A stretch of DNA of 64,000 bases from Cacajao melanocephalus (GCA_963573385.1 CAUYLG010022193.1:62001-126000); one strand, 5' to 3'. Shown: positions 1 through 17,639, counted from the stretch's first letter. The notes: generated by a model from the letters alone, not told the origin. Program-made: numbers and translations.

Positions 1-744
1 CGCAAGTAAAAACATACAGAGGAACTAAATAGGGAAAACAAAAACCCATGCACAGCAGTCACAAAATAATTAGGTGTCGAGTGTCCCCATCAGCCCACAA
101 ATACAAGCAGGTGGAACCAGTCACTAAAGCCGTAACACCTGCACAGTGTTAGCATCTGTGTGGGAGAACGCAGGGGAGTCACGGGCACCTAATACAACAA
201 TAGGATGAACCTGGCTGCGCCGTTCGGTTGGAGGACTTAGGACAGAGACTGAAACTGGGAGGGGCTTCGTCTATTCCAATAGGGAATATGAGAGTTCTGC
301 TGCAAAATCTTCAAGGATTGGATCAGTCCAAACTTCAGAACTCTTGAAACTAGCCCACGAGGGCCCCTGCCTGGATAGGGCCCCACACTAAGAAGAAATG
401 TCTTGGAGTAAAATCAAGATTGAGCGGAAGAGGGAGAACAGAAGTGAAGAAAAGAGAACATCCAGATAAAAGCAGGGAAACCACACCAGTAAACCCTGGC
501 AAGCAAGCAGCTACACGAAAACCACAGAAGGATCTCTGTTAAGTTAAAAAGAAAGAAGAAGCTATTCGACCCAAGCCTTCTTATGAAAGTCAGGAAAACC
601 AACTTCATATAAAAAGTAGCAGCAGAAAAGTATCAAGATCAAATCTCATATAAAGGTACTATTTAGAAAAAGAACTAGAGTCGAATGACATCCTTACAAG
701 CCACGAGGGTGCACCGGAGTGACATGCTCCCCAGACAGATCAAA
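1..744. other. A-rich old interspersed repeat, possibly HAL1/L1 upstream part
   Basis: A-rich on the + strand with no recognised gene. It precedes a HAL1-like LINE in the same orientation and may be its 5' portion, but I cannot align it to a consensus with confidence. Confidence 0.3.
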
Positions 745-1320
745 GCTGTCCTGTTGCATCTCCGTAGCTGCATAACACATTGCCACCAACTTAAAACGTA
801 CGTTTATTATTGCGTTGTTTCTGTGGGTCCTCCGCTCAGGGTCTCACAAGGCTGAGGCTGCAATTTCACTGGGGCTCAGGGGCCTTTTCCAAGCTCACTG
901 GTTGTTAGAAGGATTCAGTCTGTTTTGATTATAGAACTAAGACCGTCAGCTTCTAGAAGCTGCCCACTAGTCCCTGCCACATCGTCCCTTCATGATCTGG
1001 CGGTTTACTTCTTCAAGGCCAACAGGAGAGTGTCTCTGCTGCTTTGAATCTCTCTGACTTCTCTGTCCCTGTCCTCCAGGCTTTTATCAGAAGGAGTCAC
1101 ATGATTAGGTCAGGCCTAATCCGAGCCTCTCGATTAACTTAAAGCCAGCTGATTAAGGTTTTAATCTTACATCCGAAAGTCCCCTCACTTTTGCCATATA
1201 ATGTAACCTAATTCTGACAATAGTACCCCTTCATATTCAATAGGTCCTGCCCATGCTCAAGGAAAAGAAATTATGCATGGCACATATACAGGTAGGGGTT
1301 ATATTAGAATGTACTGAAAA
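745..1320 (-). mobile_element. Old LTR-like repeat, probably MaLR (MLT1-type), antisense
   Basis: Reading as the reverse complement of an MLT1-type LTR: 'cttaaaac..tttattat' near 790-810, 'tttctgtgggtc', and 'ccatataatgtaacctaa' near 1194. It seems inserted into the A-rich LINE sequence on either side. Family assignment is tentative. Confidence 0.4.
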
Positions 1321-2560
1321 AAAGCTAAAAGCTTTAAGAAAATGACATAGATGCAAAAGAACAACATAAATCAAAATTAGAAAGTGAGTTGACAGATATA
1401 AAAAAGAACTAGAAGGACCCATCTTAGAAATGAAGATTAAACTAGAAGAAATTAAACTACAAGAACAAAAAATGCAACCAACAATGAGAACGAAAATAGA
1501 AGGGAAATTTAAAAATCCAAAAGGACAAATAAAATAGTAAGAAGATTCAAGAGTGTGACAAATGGTGAAGATAGACGAAGACCCAATACATGAATAACAG
1601 GAGTCCCTGAAGAAGAAAACCAAAGCAAGGGGTCAGAACAAATACTAAAAACTATAATTCAAGAAAGCATTTCTGAAATAACAAGGATTTAAAAGTCTAT
1701 ATTGAAAGAGAACACCTGAAACTATTGACCCATACAAATTAACACCAAAACATATTCTAGTAAAATTACAGGACTTTAAAGAAAAAGAAAAGGTTAACTT
1801 TGAGTAGCTAGATAAAAGAAACTGACTTCCAAAGAATACTAGGTTATCATAAGACTTTTCAACAGCAATATTTTATGCTGCAAGAGTAACAAATTTGAGT
1901 TACTCAAAGAAAGAAGTTGGGAACCTGATATGATTTGGCTCTGTGTCCCCACCCAAATCTCATCTCGAATTGTAATCCCCATAATCCTCATGTGTCAAGG
2001 GAGGAATGAGGTGAGAGGTGACTGGATCATGAGGGTAGTTTCCCCCATGCTGTTCTCGTGATAGTGAGTGAGTTCTCACGAGATTTGAGGGTTTTATAAG
2101 GCAGTTTTCCCTCCTCTTGCTTACTCTCTCTCACCTGCTGCCATATAAGACATGCCTCTTCCCTTTCCACTATGATTGTAAGTTTCCTGAGGCCTTTCAG
2201 TCATGTGGAACTGTGACTTAATTAAACCTCTTTTCTTTCTTAATTTATCGGCGTTTTCACGCTGCTATAAAGACACACCTGAGACTGGGTAAATGGACTA
2301 ATACAGACCCTAAGATTTTATATCAAGCAAAAACCTTTTTCAGTATAAAGAACACACACTGTTTATCAGCATGAAAGAACTCAGAAAATATTGTTCCTTT
2401 GACCTCTTTTGAAGGAATCTACTGGAGAATAAGTTTCAGACAACTAAAGTTCAGCAAAGCTCAACAGAAGGACTGGTGGTGAGAAGTATGTAGTTACTTG
2501 TAAAACTAAGATGAGTGAGGATTTAAAAGAAGAGATTGTAAAATGTGATACCTATATAAT
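1321..2560 (+). mobile_element. HAL1-like LINE (L1 ORF1-derived), interrupted by a solo LTR
   Basis: Segments 1560-1925 and 2306-2480 together follow the ORF1/3' part of the HAL1 (half-L1) consensus: a coiled-coil/RNA-binding ORF1 relic with many stops and frameshifts. The LTR at 1926-2305 splits it, and joining the flanks restores the expected order (...gggaacc / ctaagattttat...). The element is ancient and non-functional. Confidence 0.6.
1926..2305 (+). mobile_element. Solo MaLR LTR (MST/THE1 group) with an inverted 3' segment
   Basis: Starts TGATATGATTTGGCTCTGTG and ends GACTAATACA, the canonical MaLR ends, and carries the usual internal blocks (CCCAAATCTCAT, TCTCACGAGAT, CCTGAGGCC, AATTAAACCTC). 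Flanked by near-matching 5-bp target duplications (gaacc/gaccc), so it is a solo LTR inserted in a HAL1 copy. About 50 bp near the 3' end (2242-2293) is inverted compared with the family consensus. Confidence 0.85.
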
Positions 2561-3668
2561 CTGATAATTATAACAAATAGAGAATGAAGATACTATATAA
2601 ACAAAATTTTAAGTGTTTTAATAATCATAATGTGGTAGTATTAGTATTGTTCTGAGAATATAGCATGTGGGGTAAAGCAAATGTGTAATTATGGGATATT
2701 TTAATCCTATTATCCCACATATCTTTGAGAAGTATTCTCAGTGTGGGAGAAAGAAGATACAGGTGGAATGTAGAAGTGGTTAAGTAAAAACCTTGTTTTT
2801 TCTCAATCTGAATTTTAAAATCTTCCATTAAGATATACAGGTTGAGTAGATATCACATCTATCGATCTATCTATCTATCTATCTTCCACCTGCGCCCCCC
2901 CCACCCGCTCTCTCTGTCCTATTATGTCTATCTCTCAAGAGAACCCTGATGGATACAGGCATACTGATTTTCATTAACCTAATTAATTCCACTTCATTCT
3001 ATTAATTTAGAGGAGTGGGTAAAGACATCTATAAAGTACAATTGGTGCTGGGCTTCACCCCATCTTGGAATGACTTTCCAAACATTATGGGATAAGTTGG
3101 CCCAGTATAAGGTTAAACCTGAAATTTTATGCATCAGAGTTTAGGTTTTGACACAGATTTGCTAATGTCAGTCTTCATGCCCATGTGACTCTTACTGGCT
3201 GAATTTGAGCCAAGACAGTAAGAGAGTGAAGGTTGCCAGTAGCCTACCCCTGCATGCAGTCTCTAGGCTGAGGGATAGGGCTGTAACTGCCTATATGATT
3301 AATTTTTAAGACCTTGGAGAATACCTGGCTTTAAAAAGAACAACATCTTCACCTACTTATGTGGCTAGTGCCTAACTCCAGCTTAGAATTCTTCAAAGGT
3401 TTGATTTTTGTTCACAGTTTTACTCATCGTTTTAGTGATGACATACAGTTTCCTTACTGACCTCAGCATAGCCAACATACAAGTTCTCATCCTGGGCTAA
3501 ACAGCCTGGTGCTCTTCCTTCCAGTTGCAGTCCCTACAACACTGTGGTCAGAAGCAACTCAGGAGAGCAGAGCAAAGGGCCGGGAACTGCTGCCTGTTGG
3601 TCAGTGGGACCACAAGGTAACTGAAAACCGGGAGGTAGGAGGCCAGAAGTGGGAAAATGAGGCACTGA
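2561..3668. other. Intergenic sequence without a recognised gene
   Basis: Apart from the microsatellite at 2860-2960 I see no gene, no splice pattern and no assigned repeat. AT-rich at 2561-2860; mixed composition beyond 2960. Confidence 0.5.
2860..2960. repeat. (ATCT)n microsatellite at the end of an old repeat
   Basis: About six ATCT units at 2863-2884, then a C-run and pyrimidine-rich tract, then 'ctctcaagagaaccctgatggatacag', the end of a common interspersed repeat family that I do not name. The C8 run at 2894 may be polymorphic. Confidence 0.7.
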
Positions 3669-3679
3669 GGGGTTTTTAT

Positions 3680-3997
<318 letters not shown>

Positions 3998-4406
3998 CTA
4001 GTTTTTATGTTTTTATCGTAATTACACAAATATAGTCAAGTTGGTTAAAAAGTCAAATTAAAGACAGACATTGGACAAAGCCTTCTTATTAAGACAAATA
4101 AACAAAAAACTATTTGCTCTTAACTCCCCGTAGGAGGAACTACTTTAAAAACATTTTTCAAATGGGCTCCTTAGATATGTGCCTCCATATCACATAGCTC
4201 TACGGGCTTTTCAAGGTTAAGAGGCTCTACATTTTAGAACTGATCCAAATTCCAATGCTTGATATGCAATGATCTTTGAAAGAGAGAAGAACCCAGTGCC
4301 ATAGTTTTGAAAACTCTAAATATTGAGCCATGAAATCTCCTATTAGCAAGGTACTCAGCAAATATCCAGATGATGGCAGTTCATTACTCAAAGTTTTCAT
4401 GGCAGG

Positions 4407-5193
<787 letters not shown>

Positions 5194-5700
5194 CAGAAAA
5201 GTGTGTTTTAAATTCTTTCTTAAAATGTTGCCTTTTGCAGACTTAAAATGCTCCCTGTTGTAGCATTTGCAGTGTTTGGCATGAGAATACTCCCATAAGA
5301 CAGTCTTTGAACTACAACTGCTGAGCAAAAAGGCCGGCACGGAGCTCAGGGGAAAGGGCCCAACCCAAAGGTGTCTTGAATTCCTTCAATACCGATTCTT
5401 CACCTTGAAGGTTAAGATTTATGAAAACTCAAACCCTTCTATGGAGGGAGGAAGGTGGTTCATGTAGAGCTGATAATGACCTTCCAGGATCCTTCCTCCA
5501 GATCCATTTTAACGGAAAAGAAGAGCCCGAATTCCTGCCAGGAAGTCTACTTCATCTCCCTGCGCTCCCAAGATTTCATAGTCTCTCCTTCCCTCCCAGT
5601 CCCACGTTGGAAGGAGTTGGGGACATGGTGTTAGCCTATGAAAGCTGTTTGATGACAGCAGCCAGTGCTACCTTCTCAACCACAGTTCAACATATATATA
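5194..5700. other. Intergenic, no recognised element
   Basis: Mixed composition. The open frame crossing it continues into the next Alu and is not a gene. Confidence 0.5.
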
Positions 5701-5701
5701 A

Positions 5702-7887
<2,186 letters not shown>

Positions 7888-7898
7888 CCAGTGGTTAC

Positions 7899-8994
7899 TT
7901 TTTTTAAAGACATTTTCTTTATTTATTTTTCCAACTTTTATTTTAAGTTCAGGGTTACATGTATAGGATGCGCAGGTTTGTTCCACAGGTAAATGTGTGC
8001 CGTGGTGGTTTGCTGCACAGACATCCCATCACCTAGGTATTAAGCTATCCTTCTTGATGCTCTTCCTCCTCTCAGCCCCTGCCCTCCAACAGGTCGCAGT
8101 GTGTGTTATTCCCCTTCCCTGTGTCCATGTGTTCTCATCATTCAGCTCCCACTTATAAGTGAGAACATGTGATATTTGGTTTTCTGTTCCTGTGTTAGTT
8201 TACTCAAGATAATGGCTCCCAGCTCCATCCATGTCCCTGCAAAGGATATGATCTCATTCCTTTTTATGGCTGCGTAATATTCCATGGTGCATATGTACCA
8301 CATTTTCTTTATCCAGTCTATCACTGAAGGGCATTCAGGTTGGTTCCATGCCTTTGCTATTGTGAATAGTGCTGCAATGAACATACACCTTTATAAGAGA
8401 ATGATTTATCTTCCTTTGGACATATCCTGAGTAATGGGATTGCTGGGTTTGCTAGCATTCCAATATGCCAACAACAGGCAAGCAGAGAGCCAAATCATGA
8501 ATGAATTCCCATTCACAATTACCACAAACAGAATAAAACACCTAGGAATACAGCTCACAAGGAAAGTGAAGGATCTCTTCAAAAGGAATTACAAACCACT
8601 GCTCAAAGAAATCAGAGATGGCACCAACAAATGGAAAAACATTCCATGCTCATGGATAAGAAGAATCTATATTGTGAAAATAGCCATACTGCCCAAAGCA
8701 ATTTATAGATTCAATGTTATTCCCATTAAACTACAATTGTCATTCTTCACAGAATTAGAAAAAACTGTTTTAAAATTCATATGGAACCAAAAAAGAGCTC
8801 AAATAGCCAAGATAATTCTAAGCAAAAAGAACAAAGCAGGAGGTGTCACATTGCCCAACTTCAGACTATACTACAAGGCTACAGTAACCAAAACAGCATG
8901 GCACTGGTACAAGAACAGACACATAGACCAATGGAACAGAATAGAGAACCCATAAATAAGACTGCACACTTACAACCATCAGATCTTCAACAAA
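7899..8994 (-). mobile_element. 5'-inverted (twin-primed) truncated L1
   Basis: Left part 7899-about 8450 is an L1 3'UTR plus ORF2 C-terminal end in antisense: T-rich tail, then a frame on the minus strand with MWYICTMEYYAAIKRNE at about 8150-8380. Right part about 8451-8994 is an upstream ORF2 segment in sense orientation (frame 8434-8955 containing [14 protein letters not shown] and [13 protein letters not shown]). An 11-bp perfect target-site duplication CCAGTGGTTAC lies at 7888-7898 and 8995-9005, showing that both parts came from one insertion. An interval of ORF2 between the two parts is missing. Primate-specific L1P-type; non-functional. Confidence 0.92.
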
Positions 8995-9005
8995 CCAGTG
9001 GTTAC

Positions 9006-9640
9006 ATTCACACACATTATAAATGTGTGTTAACCCTGTTTTTCTATTAATCAACTTTATATAGTATTATTGCAGAAATAAGGCTTTATCTATCTTTCCC
9101 CCTCTTTTCCATCCTCTTCCAAGTTTTTAAAATTGTGTTTTTGCTTTTGGCTCATCCATTAGTTTCATCTGTAATTTAAAAAATATAAAAGAAACCAAAA
9201 CATCTATTCTTGATCCATGAACTAGATTGTAAAGTTGCAGAACTGAACAGTCCTCACTTCTCACCTTCCTATGTCTTTCAGCCTCACTAATCCTTTTACA
9301 GTTAAGATTTATAGCTTCCATATTCTGTTCTGTAACTTTAAAATATTTTTCTACAGGTTAAATATTGAAAACTGATTTTATCAGTTCAGTTGCAATTAAT
9401 AGGAACCACGATGGCTATTTTAAACCAAGAAATTTACTAGAAGGAACTAGACACTTTCAAATGTTTTCAAAGGACTGGCAGAAAAGGCTCTAGGTAGGAC
9501 TTTCAGGAACGACTTCCACAGGTGTCCGGCTAGGGCCACTGTCATCTCTGCCCCAACAGGAAAGTGGGGGAGTGAGACGTGCTGTGGGCTCCAGGAAGCC
9601 CGTTCAGGTGTGACACAAGAGTCCAGAAGCTGCCCTTCAT
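9006..9640. other. Intergenic, no recognised element
   Basis: AT-rich with no support for genes. The stretch before the next Alu is unique-looking. Confidence 0.5.
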
Positions 9641-9642
9641 GC

Positions 9643-9940
9643 TTTTTCTTTTTCTTTTTTTGAGATGGAGTCTTGCTCTGTTGCCCAGGCTGGAGTGTTA
9701 GTGGCATGATATTGGCTTACTACAACCTCCGCCTCCCAGGTTCAAGTGATTCTCCTGCCTCAGCCTCCCGAGTAGCTGGGACTGCAGGCGAATGCCACCA
9801 TGCCCAGCTAATTTTTGTGTTTTTAGTAGAGGCGGAGTTTCACTATGTTGGCCAGCCTGGTCTCAAATTCCTGATCTCATAATCCACCCACCTCGGCCTC
9901 GCAGTGTTGGGATTACAGGCGTGAGCCTCCTCGCCTGGCC
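9643..9940 (-). mobile_element. Alu, antisense
   Basis: Reverse-complement Alu with TTTTTC-interrupted tail, ending 'cgcctggcc'. Confidence 0.95.
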
Positions 9941-10313
9941 AACACTATTTTTAACTTCTGAGAACTTCTCTCTGATTGCTACTTTTTACAACGTTTTGTT
10001 TTATGGACTAACACCTTGAATCTCTCCCATAATACCGGTTGGAAATATAAAAGTCTTCTATTTTCTAATGATCATGGTTTTCTCCTGGGTTCGTTGTTTT
10101 ATTGGTTCATATTGATTCACGCCTTCCAGGCTGTTGGTTTTTCTCAAGTACCTGCTAACCCTTGTTGTCTGTTCATATTTCTAAATGAAATGAAACTAGG
10201 CCAGTTGACAGCAATGGCTGGCCTGGGTCTCCTCCGCCGTCTCGGCTTGCTTACCCACTTGCCCTCTCTCTGAAGGGGAGCCCCTCACGTGGGTGGTGTG
10301 TGCTGAATGGCAG

Positions 10314-10367
10314 GATTCCCACAGGGCCCCGGGTCACGGCAGCAGGCTGCCCTTGCCCCCAGCAGCC
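10314..10367 (+). repeat. Short local direct repeat, copy A
   Basis: Shares GATTCCCACAGGGCCC, GCAGGCTGC and CCCCCAGCAGC in the same order with 10801-10853, on the other side of an MLT1 LTR. One-base gap and several substitutions. Confidence 0.65.
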
Positions 10368-10437
10368 ATCAGTGACCCCACCCTGTCCTCTTGGCATCCC
10401 CTCTGCACACCCAAGGCTGCTGGCTTAGGTCAGTGCC

Positions 10438-10766
10438 CACGTTTCCTGTGGCTGTCATAACACCTAGGGGTGGGGGAGCTGTCCCCTGCCTTTCTCTTCG
10501 TTTCCGGAAGTGCCAGCAGTCCTCGGCTGTAAGTGCACATGGCTTGGATCTCTGCTCCATCGTTCAGTGGCCTCTCTCCTTGTGTCTGTGTCTCGTCTCT
10601 CCTTGTAAAGATATGAATCCCAGTGGGTGAAGACCCACCCTGATGGAGTTTGACCTCATCTTACCTTCACTGCAACTCCAAAGACCCTATTTCTAAATTA
10701 GGACACATTCCCAGGGCTTGGGGGATTAGGACTTCAACATGTCTTCCTGGGGGACACAATTCAACA
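10438..10766 (-). mobile_element. MLT1 LTR (MaLR), antisense
   Basis: Complement of MLT1: 'tttcctgtggctgtcataaca', 'cttgtgtctgtgtctc', 'aaagaccctatttctaaat', 'ttaggacttcaacatgtctt', 'gggggacacaattcaacac'. Internal part diverged. Confidence 0.85.
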
Positions 10767-10800
10767 CACAGCAGTCAGGTTCCAGGAAGTTGATCCTGCG

Positions 10801-10853
10801 GATTCCCACAGGGCCCTGGTCGGGGCGGCAGGCTGCTCCGGCCCCCAGCAGCT
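10801..10853 (+). repeat. Short local direct repeat, copy B
   Basis: Partner of 10314-10367; see that entry. The two copies flank the MLT1 LTR at distances of 71 and 35 bp. Confidence 0.65.
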
Positions 10854-12510
<1,657 letters not shown>

Positions 12511-12721
12511 TGGCACACATCTTTGTTGTATACGTGCGAGTGAGCATTTCTGAATCCAGGCACTGGGACCGCTCCCTTCCAGATCTGCATTAGTCTGATG
12601 TGCTGGAGGACAGGAGTCGGCGGCTGACTCAGATTCTTGCTTCTCCACGCTCAACAAGCCCTCGTGGTTGGCCTAGGGAATAAGCAGAGCTTCGACAGGC
12701 CCATGTGTGAAATATTTGGCA

Positions 12722-12747
12722 AGGGGGGGTTGGGGGGAGGGGGCTCT
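12722..12747 (+). other. Long G-run cluster
   Basis: G7-TT-G6-A-G5 on the + strand, able to form a G-quadruplex and prone to length variation. Confidence 0.6.
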
Positions 12748-12967
12748 GCCACTGGCTCCATGGATCTGTCCTGGTTCAAGATGCTCCGTTGATGAATATG
12801 CAGATTATGTAAATTCTTCTTTTTTCAGCAAGTGGTTCCACTAGGTTGGAACCACCGCCAAGTTCAGTTTTTCCTCCCGGTATCAATCAGTTCTTCTACC
12901 CCAATCCCTGACATCTCTTTAGTCTTCGAGTCCTTCCTCTCTGTTCAGCTGAGAAAGAACACCCCTG

Positions 12968-13105
12968 ACGGCAGTTAGGAGCTGGGGTTAAATCCAGCTC
13001 TGCCACCCACTAACTATGTGGCCTTGAGCAAGTTACTTAACCTCTCCGTGCCTCAGTGTTGTCACCTGTAAAATGGGATTAATAATAACACCAGCCATTC
13101 CCCAG
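12968..13105 (+). mobile_element. MIR, sense
   Basis: Matches the MIR core: 'ctctgccacccactaactatgtggccttgagcaag' region, then 'cctcagt..cacctgtaaaatggg'. Confidence 0.85.
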
Positions 13106-13224
13106 CTTTAAGTCTTTCCCTGACTCCTCACCACCCACCTGACAAAACCCAAATCCTTGATGAGGCATGACAGGACCTCCCTCCTCACCCTGCTCCCCAC
13201 AAGCATGCAGAGCCCCTCCTGTCT

Positions 13225-13390
13225 CCTTCTGTGCTAGACGCTTTCTCACTCTTGGCCTCGTTTAGTTCTGGCCGCAGATTTGCAAAGGGGTATGATCTTC
13301 TCTATTTCACAGGCGAGAACTCGAGCTTGGATGGCTGAGGAACTTGCCCCACACATCACTGGCCGGTGGGAGAGCTGGAGGACACCCAGG
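13225..13390 (-). mobile_element. MIR, antisense
   Basis: Complement of MIR: 'gctagacgctttctcactc', 'ctatttcacaggcgag', 'ctgaggaacttgccc'. More diverged than the preceding one. Confidence 0.55.
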
Positions 13391-14370
13391 ACCCCAATGT
13401 CCTTCCTCTTCAGCACATGCCCTGATGTCCCATGTGCTCCAGCCCAAGCCAGATTTGCTGTGATTTCCAGAACGTTCTGTGCCATTTCATTCCTCAGTGT
13501 GTCTGTCTACTGCTCTCCTCCCCAGCGCATTCAGAAAGGGCTGAGTACATGCATTTGGCAAAAGCGAGGTGGGTGTGGGCGCGAGGGAACAGACGGTAGG
13601 CAGCAGGGTGGGAGCGCTGGAGTAGTGGAAGCAGGATTTTGGAGCAGGCTGGGAATATGCCCCCGAGCCCTCTGGTTCCTGAAGGTGAAGCTCTGGCTTT
13701 CTGCGTGGGATCCTGAGACCAAAGCTTGTGGTTTCAGCATTGCAGACTGAGGTTGAAAGGTGCAGAGAGCATCTGCCTCTGATGGACTTAAAAGCAGCTT
13801 TGTCTGGCGGGCAGTGGTCGGCCTGGCGATGCATAATTCCCAGGCTTGAATGGAAATGGGAGTCACTGCCCAAACACTGACAATCGATCTGCATATCTTC
13901 CTTTTCTTCCCTGCAAGAGTTCCCTGGAAGACAGGCGTAGCCCCATGAGAAACCACCTCAGGCCGAAGTGATTCCTGACATTCTATGGGAATCACTTTCT
14001 TTTCTTGAATGGGGCCAAGGGAAGATATTTCGTTGCTAAAGGTAGCTTGTGACAGGGACCTAATGATTTGCAGTGTTCCCCGGACATCCCGAAGCTCCAT
14101 TTCCATCCCCAGGGCACCAAGAGTCCTGTTTCACCTGCCAGCTCCTGATCTACCTTGCACTTGGCTTCTCCAGGGCCTGCCCCTTCCTTTACCTGAGAGT
14201 GGAGCCCTGAAGAAGCAGTGCCTAAGATTTCACACGTCTCACCGCAACCGCTATTATGGTTTTACTGAAACTTACTCGTCCTTCAAGGCTCAGGTCAAGT
14301 CTCCTTGGTGAAGCACTCTCAGCGCGAAACACACGACTTCCAACCTCCTCCATGATGCCCCACAGCTCTT
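13391..14370. other. Intergenic, no recognised gene
   Basis: Several chance frames on both strands (up to 191 codons on the minus strand, 13531-14106) have no recognisable domains and no splice or promoter context. Nothing else is assigned. Confidence 0.45.
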
Positions 14371-14373
14371 GGC

Positions 14374-15560
14374 CTGAGCCTCATTCATTCATTCATTCAA
14401 CATCAATTGATCACCTACTAAGTGTCAGGCAACTGTACTGGATTCTGGAGCCTGGACAAAACAGACAAACGTCTCTGTCCTCGTGGGGCTTAAGACCTTG
14501 TGTGGAGCAGTCAGCAAACACTGTGTATAGGTAAGGTAGGTAATGCGTTAGAAGATGACACGTGCCGAGGAGAAAAATAAGCAAAGGTGAGGTAGGGAGT
14601 GTCAGGAAAGGGGGTTTCCATCATATGTATCTATTTTTTGAACATCAGGAATCTGCGTGTCATCCTTGCACAGAGGCTGTGCTAATCTTCTCTGTATTGT
14701 TCCAACTGTAGTATATGTGGGGCCACAGGGAGCACTGCAATTTCCATTTTAAAGAGGGGTCCAGGAAGGACTCACAGAGAAGAGACCCGTGAGTGAAGAA
14801 CCGCAGGGGAGGAGAAGGTGAACCATCTGTGTGTCTAGAAAAAAGGACGTTCCAGGCAGACAGACCAGTGCAAAGGCGCCGAGGTAGGAAGGCGCCTGGC
14901 ATGTTGGATTGACAGCTTCTGGAGTGGAGGGAAGGAGGGGATGAGTAGGGGGTGACGAGGTCAGAAAGGAGAGGAGGGTAGATCCTTAAGGCCTTGTGGG
15001 GTGTTGCGGGGACACCGGCTTTTGCATGAGTGAGAAGCAGAGCCTTCAGAGGGTTTCTGGCAGAAGATCACGCTGTTGCTTTGAGAATGGATCATAGCAG
15101 GGGCGGGCGTGGAAGCAGAAACCTGTTGCCACCTGACAGATGATCCAGTTTGGACCAGGCTGGCACAGATGGGGTGGTGACAAGTGGCCTTGGCTGTGCT
15201 TTGACAGTAGGACCCCCTGAATTTGCTAATGGATTGGAAGCGGGCATGAAGAAGGAATGAAGCAGATTTGAGGAAAGAATGCACTGGGCCAACTCCGCCG
15301 CGGCCTCAGTCCCCGAAAGGCTGGTGAGGTCACTCGAGAGGGGAAATGGAGGGGAAGAACAGCTGGGGCTGTGGTGCGAGACCAGGGTTCCAGTCTGGGA
15401 TGTTTATGAGACACCCAGGAGGAAAGGTCAAAGAGGTGTTTGGAGATAATGGGTCTGGAGTCCATGGAGGACTCTAGTCCATGAACCCCTGGGAGTCGTC
15501 ACTGACGAGGTGATCTGTGAAGCCACAAGATGGGATGAGTGCACCAGGGAGTGACAAGTG
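14374..15560 (-). mobile_element. L2 LINE 3' portion, antisense
   Basis: Begins with the complement of the L2 3' end (ATTC)4 at 14377-14398, followed by 'cacctactaagtgtcaggc', 'gacaaaacagacaaacgtc', 'gcaaaggcgccgaggtagg'. It is interrupted by a U6 pseudogene at about 14636-14735. The right boundary is uncertain; related sequence may continue past the Alu at 15825. Confidence 0.75.
14636..14735 (-). pseudogene. U6 spliceosomal snRNA pseudogene
   Basis: The minus strand reads as a diverged U6 snRNA, which in the intact gene pairs with U4 and U2 in the spliceosome. Clear blocks on the + strand: complement of the 5' end ('gagcac' ending 14735), 'gtatatgtg', 'ttccaactgtagtat', 'gctaatcttctctgta', 'tgcgtgtcatccttg'. 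The first stem and the 3' end are altered and no U6 promoter (PSE/TATA) is evident, so it is a retrocopy. It splits an L2 element. Confidence 0.92.
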
Positions 15561-15824
15561 GTCCCAGGATGGACCCTGGAGCCACCGCCACCGGTGGGTC
15601 AGGAGGAACAAGCACTCGAGCCAGTGATGGAGAAGTGCCATGTCAGGAAGCAGAGGGCGGAAAGGGCGTCACAGAAGAGGGAGAGACCACCCCATTGGCG
15701 ATACTGGAGGTGAGTAGGATGAGGGCCCAGGACCAGCCAGCATTTAGTGATAAGATGGTCAGAGCCTTCCAGTGGAGCATTGATGAGAAAGTCCCACTGG
15801 AGGAGGGCTAGAGAAAAATCAGGA

Positions 15825-16117
<293 letters not shown>

Positions 16118-16123
16118 TCAGGA

Positions 16124-16634
16124 AAAAACCCCCAAGGGCCAATAAAGCTAGACGGTGCTTTGTAGGAGTGCTGTTGTAAAGGGGATAGAGAAAGGGGCGG
16201 CAACTGGAGGGGGATGGGGGCCAGGGTGGAATTGTGGGGGGTGGGAAAGGAAAGCATGGAGGGCACCAAGACTGAGGATGCAGGAGGGGTCCTCCAGGTG
16301 GGGGCTGCACATTGGAACCACCTGGGAAGCTTCAAGTCTCCCAAGCCTGGCTGGTAATGAAGTCAGCATCTTTGCAGACAGGGCCTCCATCTGATAGTTA
16401 AAACTCCCCTGATGGTTGTGACATGCAGCCAAGAGGAAGCAGCAATGCCTTAGAGAAAGAAGGACGGATGGAGCGGGGAAGCACAGGAATAATTTCATGA
16501 ACGGAGGCGAGGGGGCGGCATCCAGCCAAAGAAGAGGGGGTTTTTCAGAAGGGTTCTTTCTCGTTGTCCCTTTTGTCAGAGAAATAGGACCAAAGGTTAT
16601 CAGCTGGCAGTGAGGGAGGGGAGGAGTTGGAGAT
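16124..16634. other. G-rich intergenic DNA
   Basis: Purine-rich, with G-runs at 16208-16252. No gene or assigned repeat; may include the rest of the antisense L2. Confidence 0.5.
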
Positions 16635-17467
<833 letters not shown>

Positions 17468-17639
17468 AAGACGGCCATCTGGGGGAGTGGGTCCTGGGGC
17501 GTCTACTGTGTCCTGGGCAACGTAGGGACCACTTAGGCTTGGGGTCAGTCGTCTAAAGTGGGGCGACTCTGCCTGGCTCCCCTGTGGCTCCGCTGCTGGG
17601 CAGCCGCTTTGGGGTCCACGGAGCCAGGGAGGTGTTGGC

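Noticed and set aside
8434..8955. 173-codon frame with reverse-transcriptase-like sequence
   Set aside because: A fragment of L1 ORF2 in a dead, 5'-inverted L1; not a host gene.
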